A stretch of 64,000 nt of DNA from Typhlomys cinereus (taxonomy: Eukaryota; Chordata; Mammalia; Rodentia; Platacanthomyidae). Below are positions 39,974-51,034 of this stretch, piece after piece. Numbering within the stretch: the stretch's first letter is position 1; every line of letters starts with the position of its first letter. The notes beneath the pieces were generated by a model. That model was not told the origin of the DNA. It made no database searches and saw nothing but the letters and a program-made list of their open reading frames with translations. Position numbers and translations under genes: made by a program. The stretch lies in assembly GCA_023101885.1 (NCBI GenBank), contig JALPQD010000207.1, positions 525,001 to 589,000 on the forward strand. Direction: 5' to 3'.

Positions 39974-41097
39974 CTGCAAAGGAGACAGAAGGGAGAGGAG
40001 GCTGGTAGCCTGCTGACAGTGCCCGCCTGCCAGTCAGTTCTGGCCCAACCTCAGCCCTGCCTGGAGTGCTTTGACCCAGGAGGGGGAGGGGCCACGAGGT
40101 GTTTACACACAGAGTGACCTAGAAGAGAGCTACAAAAGATGACTGAAGCCACAAGCCTCTTTATTTCTTAATCACAGTGGTTGAAGCTCCTGAGCGGCTG
40201 TGTCTGTCACTGGCAATCCTGGTCACACCTGGGGGAAACTGAGTCATAGATGGGCAAAAGGATGAGTCAGAGACATACTCCTAGCCCTGACCAGATGCCC
40301 ACAAGATGGGCCAGATACCACCGGGGTGCCTTCCCCTAGCCGCCTCATCCTTCCCACACTCGAGCCACAATGCCAAGCCAGTCTCCTCAAGCCTCGCGTC
40401 ACGCACCACTGTCAGGAGACCAGTTAAGCACCGGGGTTCAAACACTGATTAACTCGTAATATCCTGGAGGAGGGATACTCCAGGGGAAAAAACTGTGCCA
40501 CAGGAAGAGAATTTTGTGGGAAACTCTCTTTTCTGGACACACGTGGCCTACAGAGATCTTGCTTTCCAGCAATGCAGCCATCTAAAACTGGAGACTAAAA
40601 ACTAAAACTGAGCAGCCAGAACCAAGTCCAAACCAGGTTTCCCAGACATGAACCACCAATGCTAAGAAGCTTCCATCTACCTTCCAAGCCCCATGGAAGA
40701 TCAGAAACAGTTAAGAAGTAAGAGGAAAAGGCTGTTAGAAGTGGAAGGCTGTTAGAGGGGGAAGTAGCAGTTATTCATAACAGACAGAGAAGCTTGTATA
40801 GAAACAAGCCCAGGATCCTTGCAGGTGCCTATGTGATCGTTCCAGGCAGACTGTCTAGACTTCTGTATCCTGGAACCAGAAGTCTAACCCTGTGGCAGAC
40901 GGCTCTGCAGCCCAGGGATCACAACCGTGGAAGATGCTTAAAGAAGAAACGAAACCTGAGACCTTCTAGGGAAACACTGTCACTCCACTTTCTTAAAAGT
41001 TGTATTTGAAATGGGAAATGCTTGAGAGCTGAAAAATCAATGCTTTAACCAGAGAAGGGGAAAAAAAGCCAAATAAACCCAAAAACTTAGCTCTAGA

Positions 41098-41275
41098 CTG
41101 GCCAGGCTGCTCAGAGGATAAGACACCCGTTTAAAATCCTGGCAACATGAGTTCACTCCCCAGAAGCAAACATGGTTTGAATGTTGTCCTCTCACTTCTA
41201 CCAGTGCACCACGGTGTGCGTGTGTCCTCTTTTTCTCTCTCAGAAATAAATTAAATATTTATATGTATAAGAAAT
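41098..41275 (+). repeat. B3-like SINE, diverged
   Basis: CTGGCCAGGCTGCTCAGAGG head, ATGAGTTCACTCCCCAGAAG B-box region, TCTCTCTCAGAAATAAATTA tail. Confidence 0.6.
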
Positions 41276-41559
41276 AAAACTTAGCACTATGGATTTGTTC
41301 CCTGTAGGTTCTAAGTGTTAAAGTAGTACACTAAACATTTTGAGTCAATGACCACACCACGTTTACCTCACAAAGAGGCCATGTAAATTTCTGAACTCTG
41401 GTGTCATGACACCCAGGTGCCTCCCACGGGTCTGCTGGCACATCTGCGATCCAGCCTGTCAGCTTTATTTTCTTTCGTACATCCATTCCTCACCCTACTC
41501 ATCGTGCCTCCAGTCAATTTCATTCTTTTCTTCGAAAACAAATCTTCCACGGTGCATTT

Positions 41560-41735
41560 ACTACATGCCAAGTACTGTGAAGGTTGAAACACAGCTATTT
41601 CATTCATCTTCAAACAATCCAACAAGGAAGGTACACACATCAGGAAACTTGTGGGGGGGAGGGGCGGAATTAAGATGCTTGTCCAAGGTCACTAAACAGA
41701 CAGACCTGAACCAAAATGTGTGCAAACCCAAACGA
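41560..41735 (+). repeat. MIR SINE relic
   Basis: TTTACTACATGCCAAGTACT opening and CTTGTCCAAGGTCACTAAAC toward the end are the MIR core blocks in order. Confidence 0.7.
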
Positions 41736-42105
41736 TGGATTCCCCATCCATTTTCACTTTCTTTTTCTTCTCTGGTACACCACTTGCAGAAAAGCATTTA
41801 AATCCATACTGGACGCTGAGGAACTCAAGGCTGGAAGTGCTCGCCATCTAGGCCACAGCCTGCCCAGCCAGTGACCAGCATTGCTACACACTTCCTGCTT
41901 TAAGTGAACTTGGTTCCCAACCTTTCTTGCTTCCACTTCCCAAAATGCTCAGAAGAGAGAAAAATTTCTGCCCCATCCTGCCCCTGGCCCGTGCCCCGGT
42001 CTCCCCCCCCCCAGAGGTTTGGTCAGCACAGGAAAAAAAGCAGCAGCGCAAATTCCTCTATAGCCACAGAGAACAGGTAGGGCTGCCGCCGAGCAGGAGG
42101 CTCAC

Positions 42106-42128
42106 CTGAACAGCCAGGCTCACCTGAA
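42106..42128 (-). other. TEX264: Tandemly duplicated candidate splice donors (TEX264 5' UTR)
   Basis: The minus strand reads TTCAG|GTGAGCC twice, 18 bases apart (exon ends 42106 and 42124), inside a short direct repeat; a third, degenerate unit follows at about 42135. If spliced they would be alternative donors of a non-coding TEX264 exon. Confidence 0.3.
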
Positions 42129-42522
42129 CAGCCAAGCTCACGTTCAGCAACTCATCGCATCCAGTGCAGCAGGGGTCAAGGACTCAGTGCTGGGGGCAGA
42201 AAAGAAACCAGTCACCCCAGCCCACGAACCAGGCCCTTATTAACCCCTTTCCAAGGAAAGCCCACCAGAGCCTCTACAGACACCTGGAGCGACCCCACCC
42301 TCGGATTCCTGAGGGGGGACGCGGGGGATGGGAATGAGGCCAATCCCAGCCTCCCCAGTCGGGCTTCTTCACGGGGGCTTGGCTCGTGCCCCTCTTCCTG
42401 CAGGATCCGGCCATCGCCACCTGGCGTCCACGGCTCCCCACGCTGACCTTGGGTAGCCCGAGCCCTCTCGTGGGACTCGAGTCCACGGGGCGCAGGCGGA
42501 GGCCTCCCAGGTGGCCGGTCGG

Positions 42523-42566
42523 AGCGTCGGAGCCGGTGGCCCGGAGCGTCGGAGCCGGTGGCCCGG
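42523..42566 (+). repeat. Perfect 22-bp tandem duplication inside the CpG island
   Basis: Two identical 22-base units (42523-42544 and 42545-42566), each beginning AGCGTCGGAGCC, preceded and followed by partial units. The absence of differences suggests a recent event. Confidence 0.9.
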
Positions 42567-42590
42567 AGCCGGCGGGCGCGCCCAGGCCGC

Positions 42591-42597
42591 TCACGTG
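42591..42597. promoter_or_regulatory. TEX264: E-box / CLEAR-like site
   Basis: TCACGTG core, as found in sites for MITF/TFEB/TFE3 and USF. TFEB-family regulation would suit an autophagy receptor, but this is inference. Confidence 0.4.
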
Positions 42598-43290
42598 CGC
42601 TCCTCGGCGGAGGGCCGGGCCCTTAAAGAGACCCGCGCCGGCAAAACTTCGGCGCTGGCACCGGGCGGGAGGAGGCGGGCGCCGCCTCGCGCCCTGGGCT
42701 CCAGCCTCCGCTCCACCCGAACCCTCACCGGTTTGCCCAGCCCGCCTCCCTTTCGCCCACGGCCTCCAAGAGCCCCACGGAACCCCGACAACTCTGGGAC
42801 GCTGAAGTTTGCAGCCGCGGAGGCGTGCGGGCCAGGGCAGGAGAGAGTTAACGGAGCCTCGCGTCCGATGCCCCCCGCGGGGCCGCCGCCTGGGGTCGTG
42901 CCCCGTGCCCTCCGCCGTGCGGGGCCGGGGCTGGCTCGCGGGCGCACAGGGCCCTCGGAGCCGGACGGGGCCAGCTGGGAGCGAGACGATATGCAAAGGG
43001 CGGCCCAGGCCTCGGGGCCGCGGGGCCCTCGGGGGGTCACAGGAGGGGGCGCGGGGGGTCCCGAGCTCGTGTCTGTGCGCACTGGGATCCCAGGCTCACG
43101 TTCCGACTGGCCCGAGCCTCACCTCAGCCGCCGCCCCGCGGACGCCGACCCGCGCTGGGGACTGGGGCTCCGCCGCGGAGCCTGCGCGCGCCCGCCGCTC
43201 ACGCTCGCTCCGCCCCTGTCGCGGCGGGACGTGGCCGTGGCCGTGGGCGCGTGCGCTTGGGACCGGGAGGGCGGAGGCCTGCCCCGCCCC

Positions 43291-43304
43291 GTCTCCCTGG
43301 CAAC
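43291..43304. promoter_or_regulatory. TEX264: RFX X-box-like site in TEX264 promoter
   Basis: GTCTCCCTGGCAAC matches GTNNCC-N2-GGNAAC, with CT instead of AT in the centre. Confidence 0.4.
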
Positions 43305-43330
43305 GCGCCGCCAATCTTCCAGACCTGGCT

Positions 43331-45365
43331 GGGGCTGAGCCTACGGAACACACCTTGCAGCCTGAAACTGCGGAGTGTGTCAGCAACACCCCACACCGCG
43401 AAGTACAGGAGCTCAGAGAAGCCCCCTGAGAGCGGGTGAAGTCAGCCTGGGGGCTTGCTCCATGAAGTCAGGCGGCCAGGGCTGGAAAACAGCGTTCATG
43501 CATTTTAGGGAGGCGCAGCCCAACAACGTCAACCCTCTTAGCCCTGCCACTTTCTCTATCTGGTTTCACGATAGGCCTGGGAGCCAAACAAGATCGGGCC
43601 ACTGGCTCAGGTTTTTCAGCCGAGGAAGCTGAATGCCAATCTAAGTTCAGAAAAGAAAAAAAAAAAAAGCTAATGATTCCAACTTTTGGACAAAGTAAAT
43701 ATTAGCTCCCTACCTCCACTCACCCACCCACCCACCCATCAGCCATCCTGTGAGCATGGGAGTGACTTTCCTCCATCAGACATTTATTGAGAACCACTCC
43801 CTGCCGGGACACTTCCAGGACTTGGAAATGAACAGAATAAAAGCCCTGCCTGTCCCCAAGCTGACATTCAAGGAAATGCTTCTCTCTCAAGCGCCTACCT
43901 CAGTGCCTTGGATGTGGTTGTTCAGTGCAGCATAGATAACCCCAGAGTTGAATGTAAGTTCCTTTAACTCAGGTCCAGTCTGCAGCTCATAGCTCTGGAG
44001 ACTAACAGACCACAAAACACTTAGCTAAGAACCACTCCCCAGGAGTCCAGGTTTATGGTGGGAGGTGAGGGAAGTAACGACTGCGCTCATAAAGCTTGGT
44101 TGCTCACATGACTGTAAGACAGGCCACAAACCAAATGCTTCTTACAAGGATTGCTTTTTACGAAGAGATTCAACCCAAAACTACTTAGCAAGGTGCAGGC
44201 ATAATTCTGTTTGTTTGTTTGTTTTTTTCCCCAATGCTTCTTTTCCTTCCACGGGCAGGGAAGACTGAACCTCATTTACAGAACTAAGTCTATCCCAATG
44301 GCTGGCTAAATGAGCAGCCGGCCACTCAAGTCCTCAGCATTGGTCATCCATAGCTGTAAGCACATGGCTGTCATTTCCTGTGACACAAGGGCACAGCACT
44401 GGCTCAGACAGCCTTTATCTGGAGAGTGCCAGTTAATGCTCCTGCTTCTCAGAAGTTGATGTTTTTCCTGGGAAATCCCTGTCCAGAGCCATCTTTTCCT
44501 CATTTCATCCACTTCCTTTAGTGTGGTCAGGAGCCACAAAACCCCTTACCAGAGTTTTATATATGTCCTGGATGCTTCAGTACTGTGTTGTAGGAGAGTG
44601 GGCCTACAACTGGGGCTGCAGCCCTCAGTGCAGCAGGCTTGCCTTCCAGCAAGCAGCATAGGATTCCTGCAAGGCTTCTGCTGGTCACCAGGAGGCAGCA
44701 GACTCCATATGCTCACCTCAATTTAGTAGCTCATATTCCCCTTTTGTGAATAGGCACAACAGCGCCCCCCCCCCCCCCCCCCCCCCGCGCGCTTTCCTAG
44801 GACTCTCCAGAGGTGCCTTTGTTCTTTTGTAAATGGTCAGAAAATACTTCCCCTGGGCGCCTCTCCTTAAAGAATTTAAACTTGGGAGAGGGAACTCATC
44901 CCAATAGACAGAGCTGGGGGAAAACTGTCCCTTTCCTCTCCATCCACTCTATTTTAAACCATTGGTTAGTCTCCTTGGGCATTGGCTAGATCTCCTAACT
45001 CAGATGCCAGAGAACAAACATCCAATATAAGATGCTTCCCATCAATGCCATCAGCCACCCACACATGCCACCTCCTACATGAAGGCAGACGCTGGCCCAG
45101 TCCCAGCCACAGTCTGGACAGGGCTGCCCATGCACGATTTGCAGTAGTTGAGGACCCAAACCAGCTTCACTGTTGTACCAACTCCTGGAAGTAGAGCAGG
45201 AACGGCACCCAGACCTTGCCACGTGAAGGCCATGATCAGCACTGCCCCCAAGGCCGCTGTCTCCCCTCGGTTCCACCCAGCTCATACTCACCTGCTGTCC
45301 CCACTGCCAAACAGGCTAAATTCCTTTCACAGGCCCAGCTAAGCGGTTGTCCAGGCAATTCCTTG
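43331..45365. other. Intergenic region between TEX264 promoter and RAD54L2 3' end
   Basis: No gene supported. It contains a TTTG run (about 44209-44224), a 22-base poly-C run (44765-44786) and old-repeat-like sequence near 43780-43870. Confidence 0.6.
44765..44786 (+). repeat. Poly-C homopolymer
   Basis: Twenty-two C residues followed by CGCGCG. Such runs are uncommon and error-prone in sequencing. Confidence 0.9.
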
Positions 45366-45393
45366 ATTAAACAAGACTGCCTTGAGTTTAAAT

Positions 45394-45399
45394 TTTATT
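45394..45399 (-). terminator. RAD54L2: Probable RAD54L2 polyadenylation signal
   Basis: TTTATT on the plus strand reads AATAAA on the minus strand, in an A/T-rich setting at the far end of the 4.6 kb downstream of the stop codon. The mammalian RAD54L2 transcript is known to have a long 3' UTR, so a distal site is expected. An earlier site cannot be excluded. Confidence 0.5.
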
Positions 45400-47159
45400 T
45401 TACAAAAAGAGAAATAAAGAAAACTGATAGGCAGTTATACTGACTTACAATTGTTCTGTTTGCTTTTTTGTTTTTTTTTTTTTAAAAAAAGTGACATGAA
45501 ACACAAGTAAAAATAAATACGTCATAGAAACAGCCAGTTCCCCAGTCTCTGGGGCAGAAGTGCCTGCCTGCTGAGAGGAGGGAAGCCCGTGGTCACACCA
45601 GCAGCTGGAATACCCAGTCACTGATGTTCCTCTTAAGCCAGGCACAGGTCCCAGGTCTCAGGGGTGTCCTGAGGAAAGAAGACGGAAAACTAAAGCCAGG
45701 TGCCAGGGCCCTGGGGCCACCTAATTTCCCCCCAACTCCTCTGGCAGCAGTGTGACCTTAGTGGTTATCCATTGCAACCCCTCAACCCATCTGGACCCTC
45801 CAATCCCTCTGAAGAGGATAGGAAGTGGGGGGAACTATCTTGGGCAGGCTTGGGGGATTCTTCTGGTGAGTTCCCCATCCCACCCCGAGTAACACGACCA
45901 GATAATTTTACACCACCGTGCACATGAGCACACACATGCACACTCGCACAAACATTCACACAAGCACAGTTGGGCTGAGCTCTCTTCCATGGAGGGTCCT
46001 GGGTCAGGTCACAGTATGAGGTCCCCCTCTTATCTGAGTATCATCCAGTAGTGGTAGCATGAAGTGCCCCAGCCCTCTGCATTGGACAAACACTATGCAG
46101 CCCACCTCTCCCCAGCACACTAGGTAACTACAGCAGAGACTTGTGAGAGGGGAAAGGCGCAGACTCAGGTCCCTGAAAAACAAAGAAGGTGAACACTGCC
46201 TGCTCAGGAAGTTCATCGTTGTAAAGACTCAGGTATTCATAAAAGGCTTAGAGCCAAACTAGTGGCACAAAACAATTTGAATATTAGGGCATATCAATCA
46301 GTGGAAGGGAAACTGAGTCTGAAGGTGAGCAACAGGCAGCGCAGCATTTTCAGATAGGCCTTGAGGTGCTGATTTCCTGGGATCAGCAGAGGGATCAGCA
46401 AGTTGTCCCTTGGGGGATGGGTGACTTCTCTTGGAGTTGAGGGGAAAGAGCAACTAAACCAAGTACACAGAAATCCATGGCTTAGGAGGGAAAGACTGGT
46501 CATCTGAGAAATCAAAGCAAAATAGGAGGGGAGAGATAATGGCAGAGAAACACTAGGAACAAGGAATGTAGAGCCCCCAGAAAACCTTCCCCGTGGGGTA
46601 AGAACTGTTCCAAAGCAATGAATACCAGGCTTAGACATACTGACTGCTAACTAGTGACAGCCCCACCAAACTGTTTAGTGTTTCATCTAATCAGCAAAAC
46701 TTAACCCAGTTCTTTGCTTCATGCAGAGTCACAAGTACTGAGAATCTAGACACTAATACCTAGAGAAGAGAGAACCACCTAGAGCTTCCTTAAGCCAGGG
46801 GACTATGCAGATGCTTAAGCAATGCTTCTGAAAATACAGGACTTCAGAGATATCCAATCAGGAAGAAAAAGAACAGACAACAGTTCATGTGTTCTTAAAT
46901 AGCTACTCTGTCCCTGACAGAAGGAACAGGTAGACATTAAGAAAAAGAAATCAAATATCACCAAAATGGTAAAGCTGAATCACTTAGAACCGTGTTCCCT
47001 AGGATAAGAATTTGCCTACATAGAACTGATGGCACTTGAGAACCCCTTAAAAACATTCCATGAAAGACAATAGTGAGAAAAGGCCTCTGGCTCTGGATGG
47101 TCTGCGTTCCCAGATTACCAGCCACTGCCACCTTCCTCCTTCCCCCCTCCCCCCCACCC

Positions 47160-47255
47160 CCCAAGACAGGAGCTCACTGTAAAGTCCAAACTAATTCTTG
47201 GCCTCCTAAATGCTGGGATTACAGGCATAAACCACCATGCCCAGTTTAGGCCAAG
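47160..47255 (-). repeat. B1-like SINE
   Basis: GACAGGAGCTCACTGTAAAG, then GGCCTCCTAAATGCTGGGAT and TACAGGCATAAACCACCATG. Confidence 0.75.
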
Positions 47256-47400
47256 TGTTTCTGGTCCAAGAAACTGTAAAATAGTTCTTAAGCTCTGAGA
47301 CATTTCCTACTTCCCTTATACACATGCGCATATTTAGTGTGCATGCACATTTGCCAACCAGCATACAGAGAACAACAGAAAAATCAGGTGTTTTCGGGTT

Positions 47401-47424
47401 AAAAAAAAAAAAAAAAAAAAAAAA
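47401..47424 (+). repeat. Poly-A homopolymer
   Basis: Twenty-four A residues, not attached to a recognised SINE body. Confidence 0.9.
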
Positions 47425-49483
47425 GCAAAGCCCATGGAATTGATAACGCTTCAGGCTCTCAGGACCTCACCCCCATCTCCACACAACAGAAGTTGTGCAG
47501 TGTCACAGAAAGCCTTCTCTGGCCAGGTGGATACCCTCCAGGCACTGTGGCCTCTGCTAACCTGCAAGTGTTCAAGGCTTGGAGCCACTGGGTCCACACT
47601 GTAGACACGCGTACCTCCCGGAACACCCATTTACTTCCTGGCAATCTAAATGACTGGTTTCAGTTCCTTACTGAAATGGTTTCCGGATTTTCAGACTGCT
47701 GTAGTAATGATACTCTGCAAATGTCCCCTGACTGCAGGCAGGCAGGAATGTGCATATGTATATGTACACATCTCTGGGATCCCAGTGTTCCAGGATCTGA
47801 GAATTTTGTGAAATCGGCAAATTAGAAATCCAGATTAGCTCCCTCCTACTGAACCAGCCTTAACCTAAGAGCCCACTCTAATTAAATCCCTCTACTATCT
47901 CTGACAGAGAAAGCATTGGTTGGAACTGCAATTTTTAAATTATTAAAATAATTTGCATAGCTAAATTGTAGATCTAAGGCTTCTATGAGTAGAAGAGTTA
48001 AGAGTCTGACAGGGTGCTTACGAAAACAGAGAAAATTCCTTAAGTTCCACTTTTGGTGTTACTAGACAACACATAGCCACACACACATATCACACACACA
48101 CACTCAACACAAACACACATGCACACATCCCATCAGTCATGTTGTCACTCCTCTAGAATAATCCCCTAAGGTCTGCTAAGGCCCTTCAGTGATGGAAAAC
48201 TGCTAGTCAAAAAAACTGCAGGACGATATGCTGCTTTTAGGGCTGGGCATGTCCAGCAGCTGCCCCTCCATGGGAGTTTGAGAGCAGGGGGGAGGAGGGA
48301 GGGATGGTAACGTTCCAAAGCGAGACAAGATTTCTTCACCATAAAGAACTGCCCGATGAAATGGGGTTGGGAGATACTAATGACACACTATGTGCCAATA
48401 ACAGAAAACCAGTGTTTATGCCCAAGCATTAGATACAGCTTCCCTAGCATTTGTGACAAAGAAAAGGAAACCAGAATAACTAATGTGTTTATGTTCCTTT
48501 AGGACAAAAGCCATATTTAAAGCCTTTAACAGAGGAAAGGCTCTTCCATGTTACCTCAAAAGATGGAGGCACCAGAAACCTGGCCCACACTGGGGAAGTT
48601 AAGACATTTCCTAAGCGGAAATCAATATTCCATTCCCTCAACTCGGCAGCTACCTATCCACAGCTTTACCATTCAGCTGGCCTCTAAAATCATCCCAGGA
48701 TACAGCTCCAAATGTGGAGGTTACTTACTTCCCTGTAACAAATTCCATGATCTCAAGTTTCTATTTCTGTGGAATGAGTCTCACCACACTTAGCCAGCCA
48801 GTCTCAGGACTCCTTGATTTTTCCAAGAGACCATCTCCCCACAACACAGCTGTGAACCTTTGGTCAATTCTACTTCTCCTTCACCATCCCTCTGAGACCT
48901 TTTTCACCAACAGTTATGGGATCTGGAATAAATTAACTTTGTTTCTAATTCCTACCTTCCTTACTTAACCTCCCTCGCCACCCTTGACCCCCAAATTTAA
49001 AAAACAATAAATAATTGCCCACAAGAAATAAATTAACATGGAGCTCTCTAATGGGGAGAGAAAGGAAGAGGAAAGACTATCAGAACAGGAAGGCTAAGAG
49101 ACTTAGTGCCAGCCTGGTGAAGAACACCTTTTCTAGCCATAACTAACGTTGCTTTTGCACTGCCTCAACTGGCAAAGGAGATCTGCTCAGAAAGAGTCAA
49201 GAGACTGGTAATGTCCACTTTCTCTCATGATTTTTCCCACAAATTGAACAAACAGATGTGGCTGAAAACCAGGAACTTCAATTAGTTTGGCCCTCTCTTC
49301 ACCCAACTAGAAGGAAACTTGTGGTTTCCATGGCTCTTTTCCTGGACTCATCCTGATGTTCAATGCATAGCTACCACGAACCACACTTGACTTTCATTTA
49401 AAGAAAAGATAATTCATTTTTTAGTTTTCCTCTTAGTTCCTACCTCCCTTCCCTCCCTCCCACCTCCACCCCTGTTCTGCTAC

Positions 49484-49486
49484 ACA

Positions 49487-49540
<54 letters not shown>
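49484..49540 (+). repeat. (CA)n microsatellite
   Basis: More than 25 CA units in the probable RAD54L2 3' UTR (TG in the transcript). Confidence 0.95.
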
Positions 49541-49543
<3 letters not shown>

Positions 49544-50039
49544 GGTCTGCTTCTTTCCCACCCCTAAAAAAGATACCACTTCACATGGGGTCTCAGTCTG
49601 CTCCCCTTGCCAACCTTCCTTTTCTCACTCCCTCTTTCTCCCTCTCCTCCGCTCCCCATGCCTGACTAAGTCAACCAATAAGGCAGCTTCCTTGGGAGAG
49701 AATGTTCCCAAAGACAGAAATGGGACGGGAGCTTCTACCTCAGGTGGGCAAGCAAGCAGACAGCGTAAGCAAGGCAGGAGAAGAGAAATAGGCTGCTCTG
49801 CCCCTCCAGCCCTACTTTGGGTCCCTGATTTCCCACTATTGCTGCTCTGTTGGATTTTTTTTTTTTTTTCCTTTTCTCATGAACAGCAACAGAGTTCTGC
49901 CACTATGGCTAACCATTCTTTGTCTTCTTCCTTTTCCCTCCTGCCAAGTACCCTATTCTTAGAAAGCCTAGATCACTGCCTTCCAGTTTGGTGGGCAACC
50001 TGCTGGGGGCTCAGAATGAGGTGAGGAAAGGCTCCCCAG

Positions 50040-51034
50040 CTATTTCCCAGTGACCTCTATCACATCATCATCTTTATCCTCATCATCGTTGGAGCTGAAC
50101 CCCACCTCAGCAACCTCATGTGAGTCAAACTGAGGCACCTGGGCCCGGAGGAGGCCACCAGCTGGGTAGCTTGCATGTGGAGACATGTAGCCTGGGTAGA
50201 CAGACACGCCCCGCGAAAGGTTGCTGGGCAAGACAGGGGACGGAAAAGGCGCAAACATCCTTGGCTCGGACAGGAGTGGCTGTGAGAACGGGAGTGAATA
50301 GCTGGGTAGGATCCCTGGCACAGAGGGGTTCAGCATGAAGGAAGGGTTGCTGGCAGTGACTGAGGTAGCCGTGGAAGAGGAACTGACAGGGCCTGCTGGC
50401 ACCAAAGGGTCAGTAGTCACTGGAAACACCAGGCGGGCATCTGCCAGCAAATTGGACAGCTGGTAGTAGGAGGGGGTACTGCCCATAAACAGGGAGTTCT
50501 CCCCAGCCTGGGAGGTGAAGGGCGTGGTGAGGTTATGATTTAAGGAGACGGGTGGCACGGCAAACCCGCCAGAGACTGGATACCCGTGTTCATATGGCTG
50601 CACGGGGGCTGGCAGATGGCCCTTCCTGGACCGCCGACGAACTGACTCCTGGGTAGCAGATGGAGTGGCCAACTTTCGCTTGTGGCCCCTTAAGTCCAGC
50701 ATTGGGTGCCTGCCACTACTGGGCTGGCCAGTCATCAAGAGGGAACTATTGAGGCAATGACCCCCAAGGCGTGGCTCAGTTCCAAGAACTGTCCCAGGAA
50801 TGGCACTGCTGTCCACTAGTTGGGCCGGGGGGCCAGGCAGGGAGGCATTGGTGCTTGGGGAGCTCTGACGGGATTCCCGGGCAGCGGCCACATCTGCATA
50901 CTGCTGGAGCTCACTGATGATCTCTGGGCTGTCGGGAGAGACGGGCCTGGCCAGCCCCTCAGGGTCAGGGGCTTTGGGTGATGAGGCACTGTGTCTGCCG
51001 TTGCTTGTGGACGCAAGAGAAGGCCCCTGAGAAC
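50040..51034 (-). CDS. RAD54L2: RAD54L2 terminal coding exon
   Basis: The acceptor TCTCCAG|GTTCTC is at 51035/51034 and the stop TAG at 50042-50040. Encodes the last ~331 residues: a Ser/Pro-rich, low-complexity region, the NLS-like KRK and RRRSRK clusters, the LxxLL motif (50445-50459) and a tail of Asp/Glu ending in VIEVTGK. The acidic-flanked VIEV fits the SUMO-interaction consensus. Confidence 0.97.

Larger units (their letters stand above)
39974..43122 (-). other. TEX264: TEX264 intron 1 (inferred; from CpG-island exon 1 to the ATG exon)
   Basis: Non-coding. It contains a B3-like SINE (41098-41275) and a MIR relic (41560-41735). The right-hand boundary depends on which of the candidate donors near 42106, 42124 or 43123 is used. 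Confidence 0.45.
42390..43330 (-). promoter_or_regulatory. TEX264: CpG-island promoter of TEX264
   Basis: About 0.9 kb of very GC- and CpG-rich DNA, 2.4-3.4 kb upstream of the ATG exon. A strong minus-strand donor, GGCTGAG|GTGAGGC (exon end 43123), could close the non-coding first exon if transcription starts near 43200-43330. Sites visible: an E-box TCACGTG (42591-42597), an RFX X-box-like motif (43291-43304), an octamer-like ATATGCAAAG (about 42990) and many GC boxes. Open frames across the island on both strands are a by-product of GC richness. Confidence 0.7.
45400..50039 (-). other. RAD54L2: Probable long 3' UTR of RAD54L2
   Basis: Downstream of the stop at 50040 with no intron signal or other gene. 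It contains a B1-like element (47160-47255), a 24-base poly-A (47401-47424) and a (CA)n tract (49484-49540). Extent is inferred from the AATAAA at 45394-45399. Confidence 0.5.

Noticed and set aside
42274..43439. Long open frames on both strands across the GC-rich segment (up to about 275 codons)
   Set aside because: They overlap each other in several frames, consist of Arg/Pro/Gly/Ala-rich translations with no recognisable domain, and lie in the TEX264 CpG island where stop codons are rare by composition.
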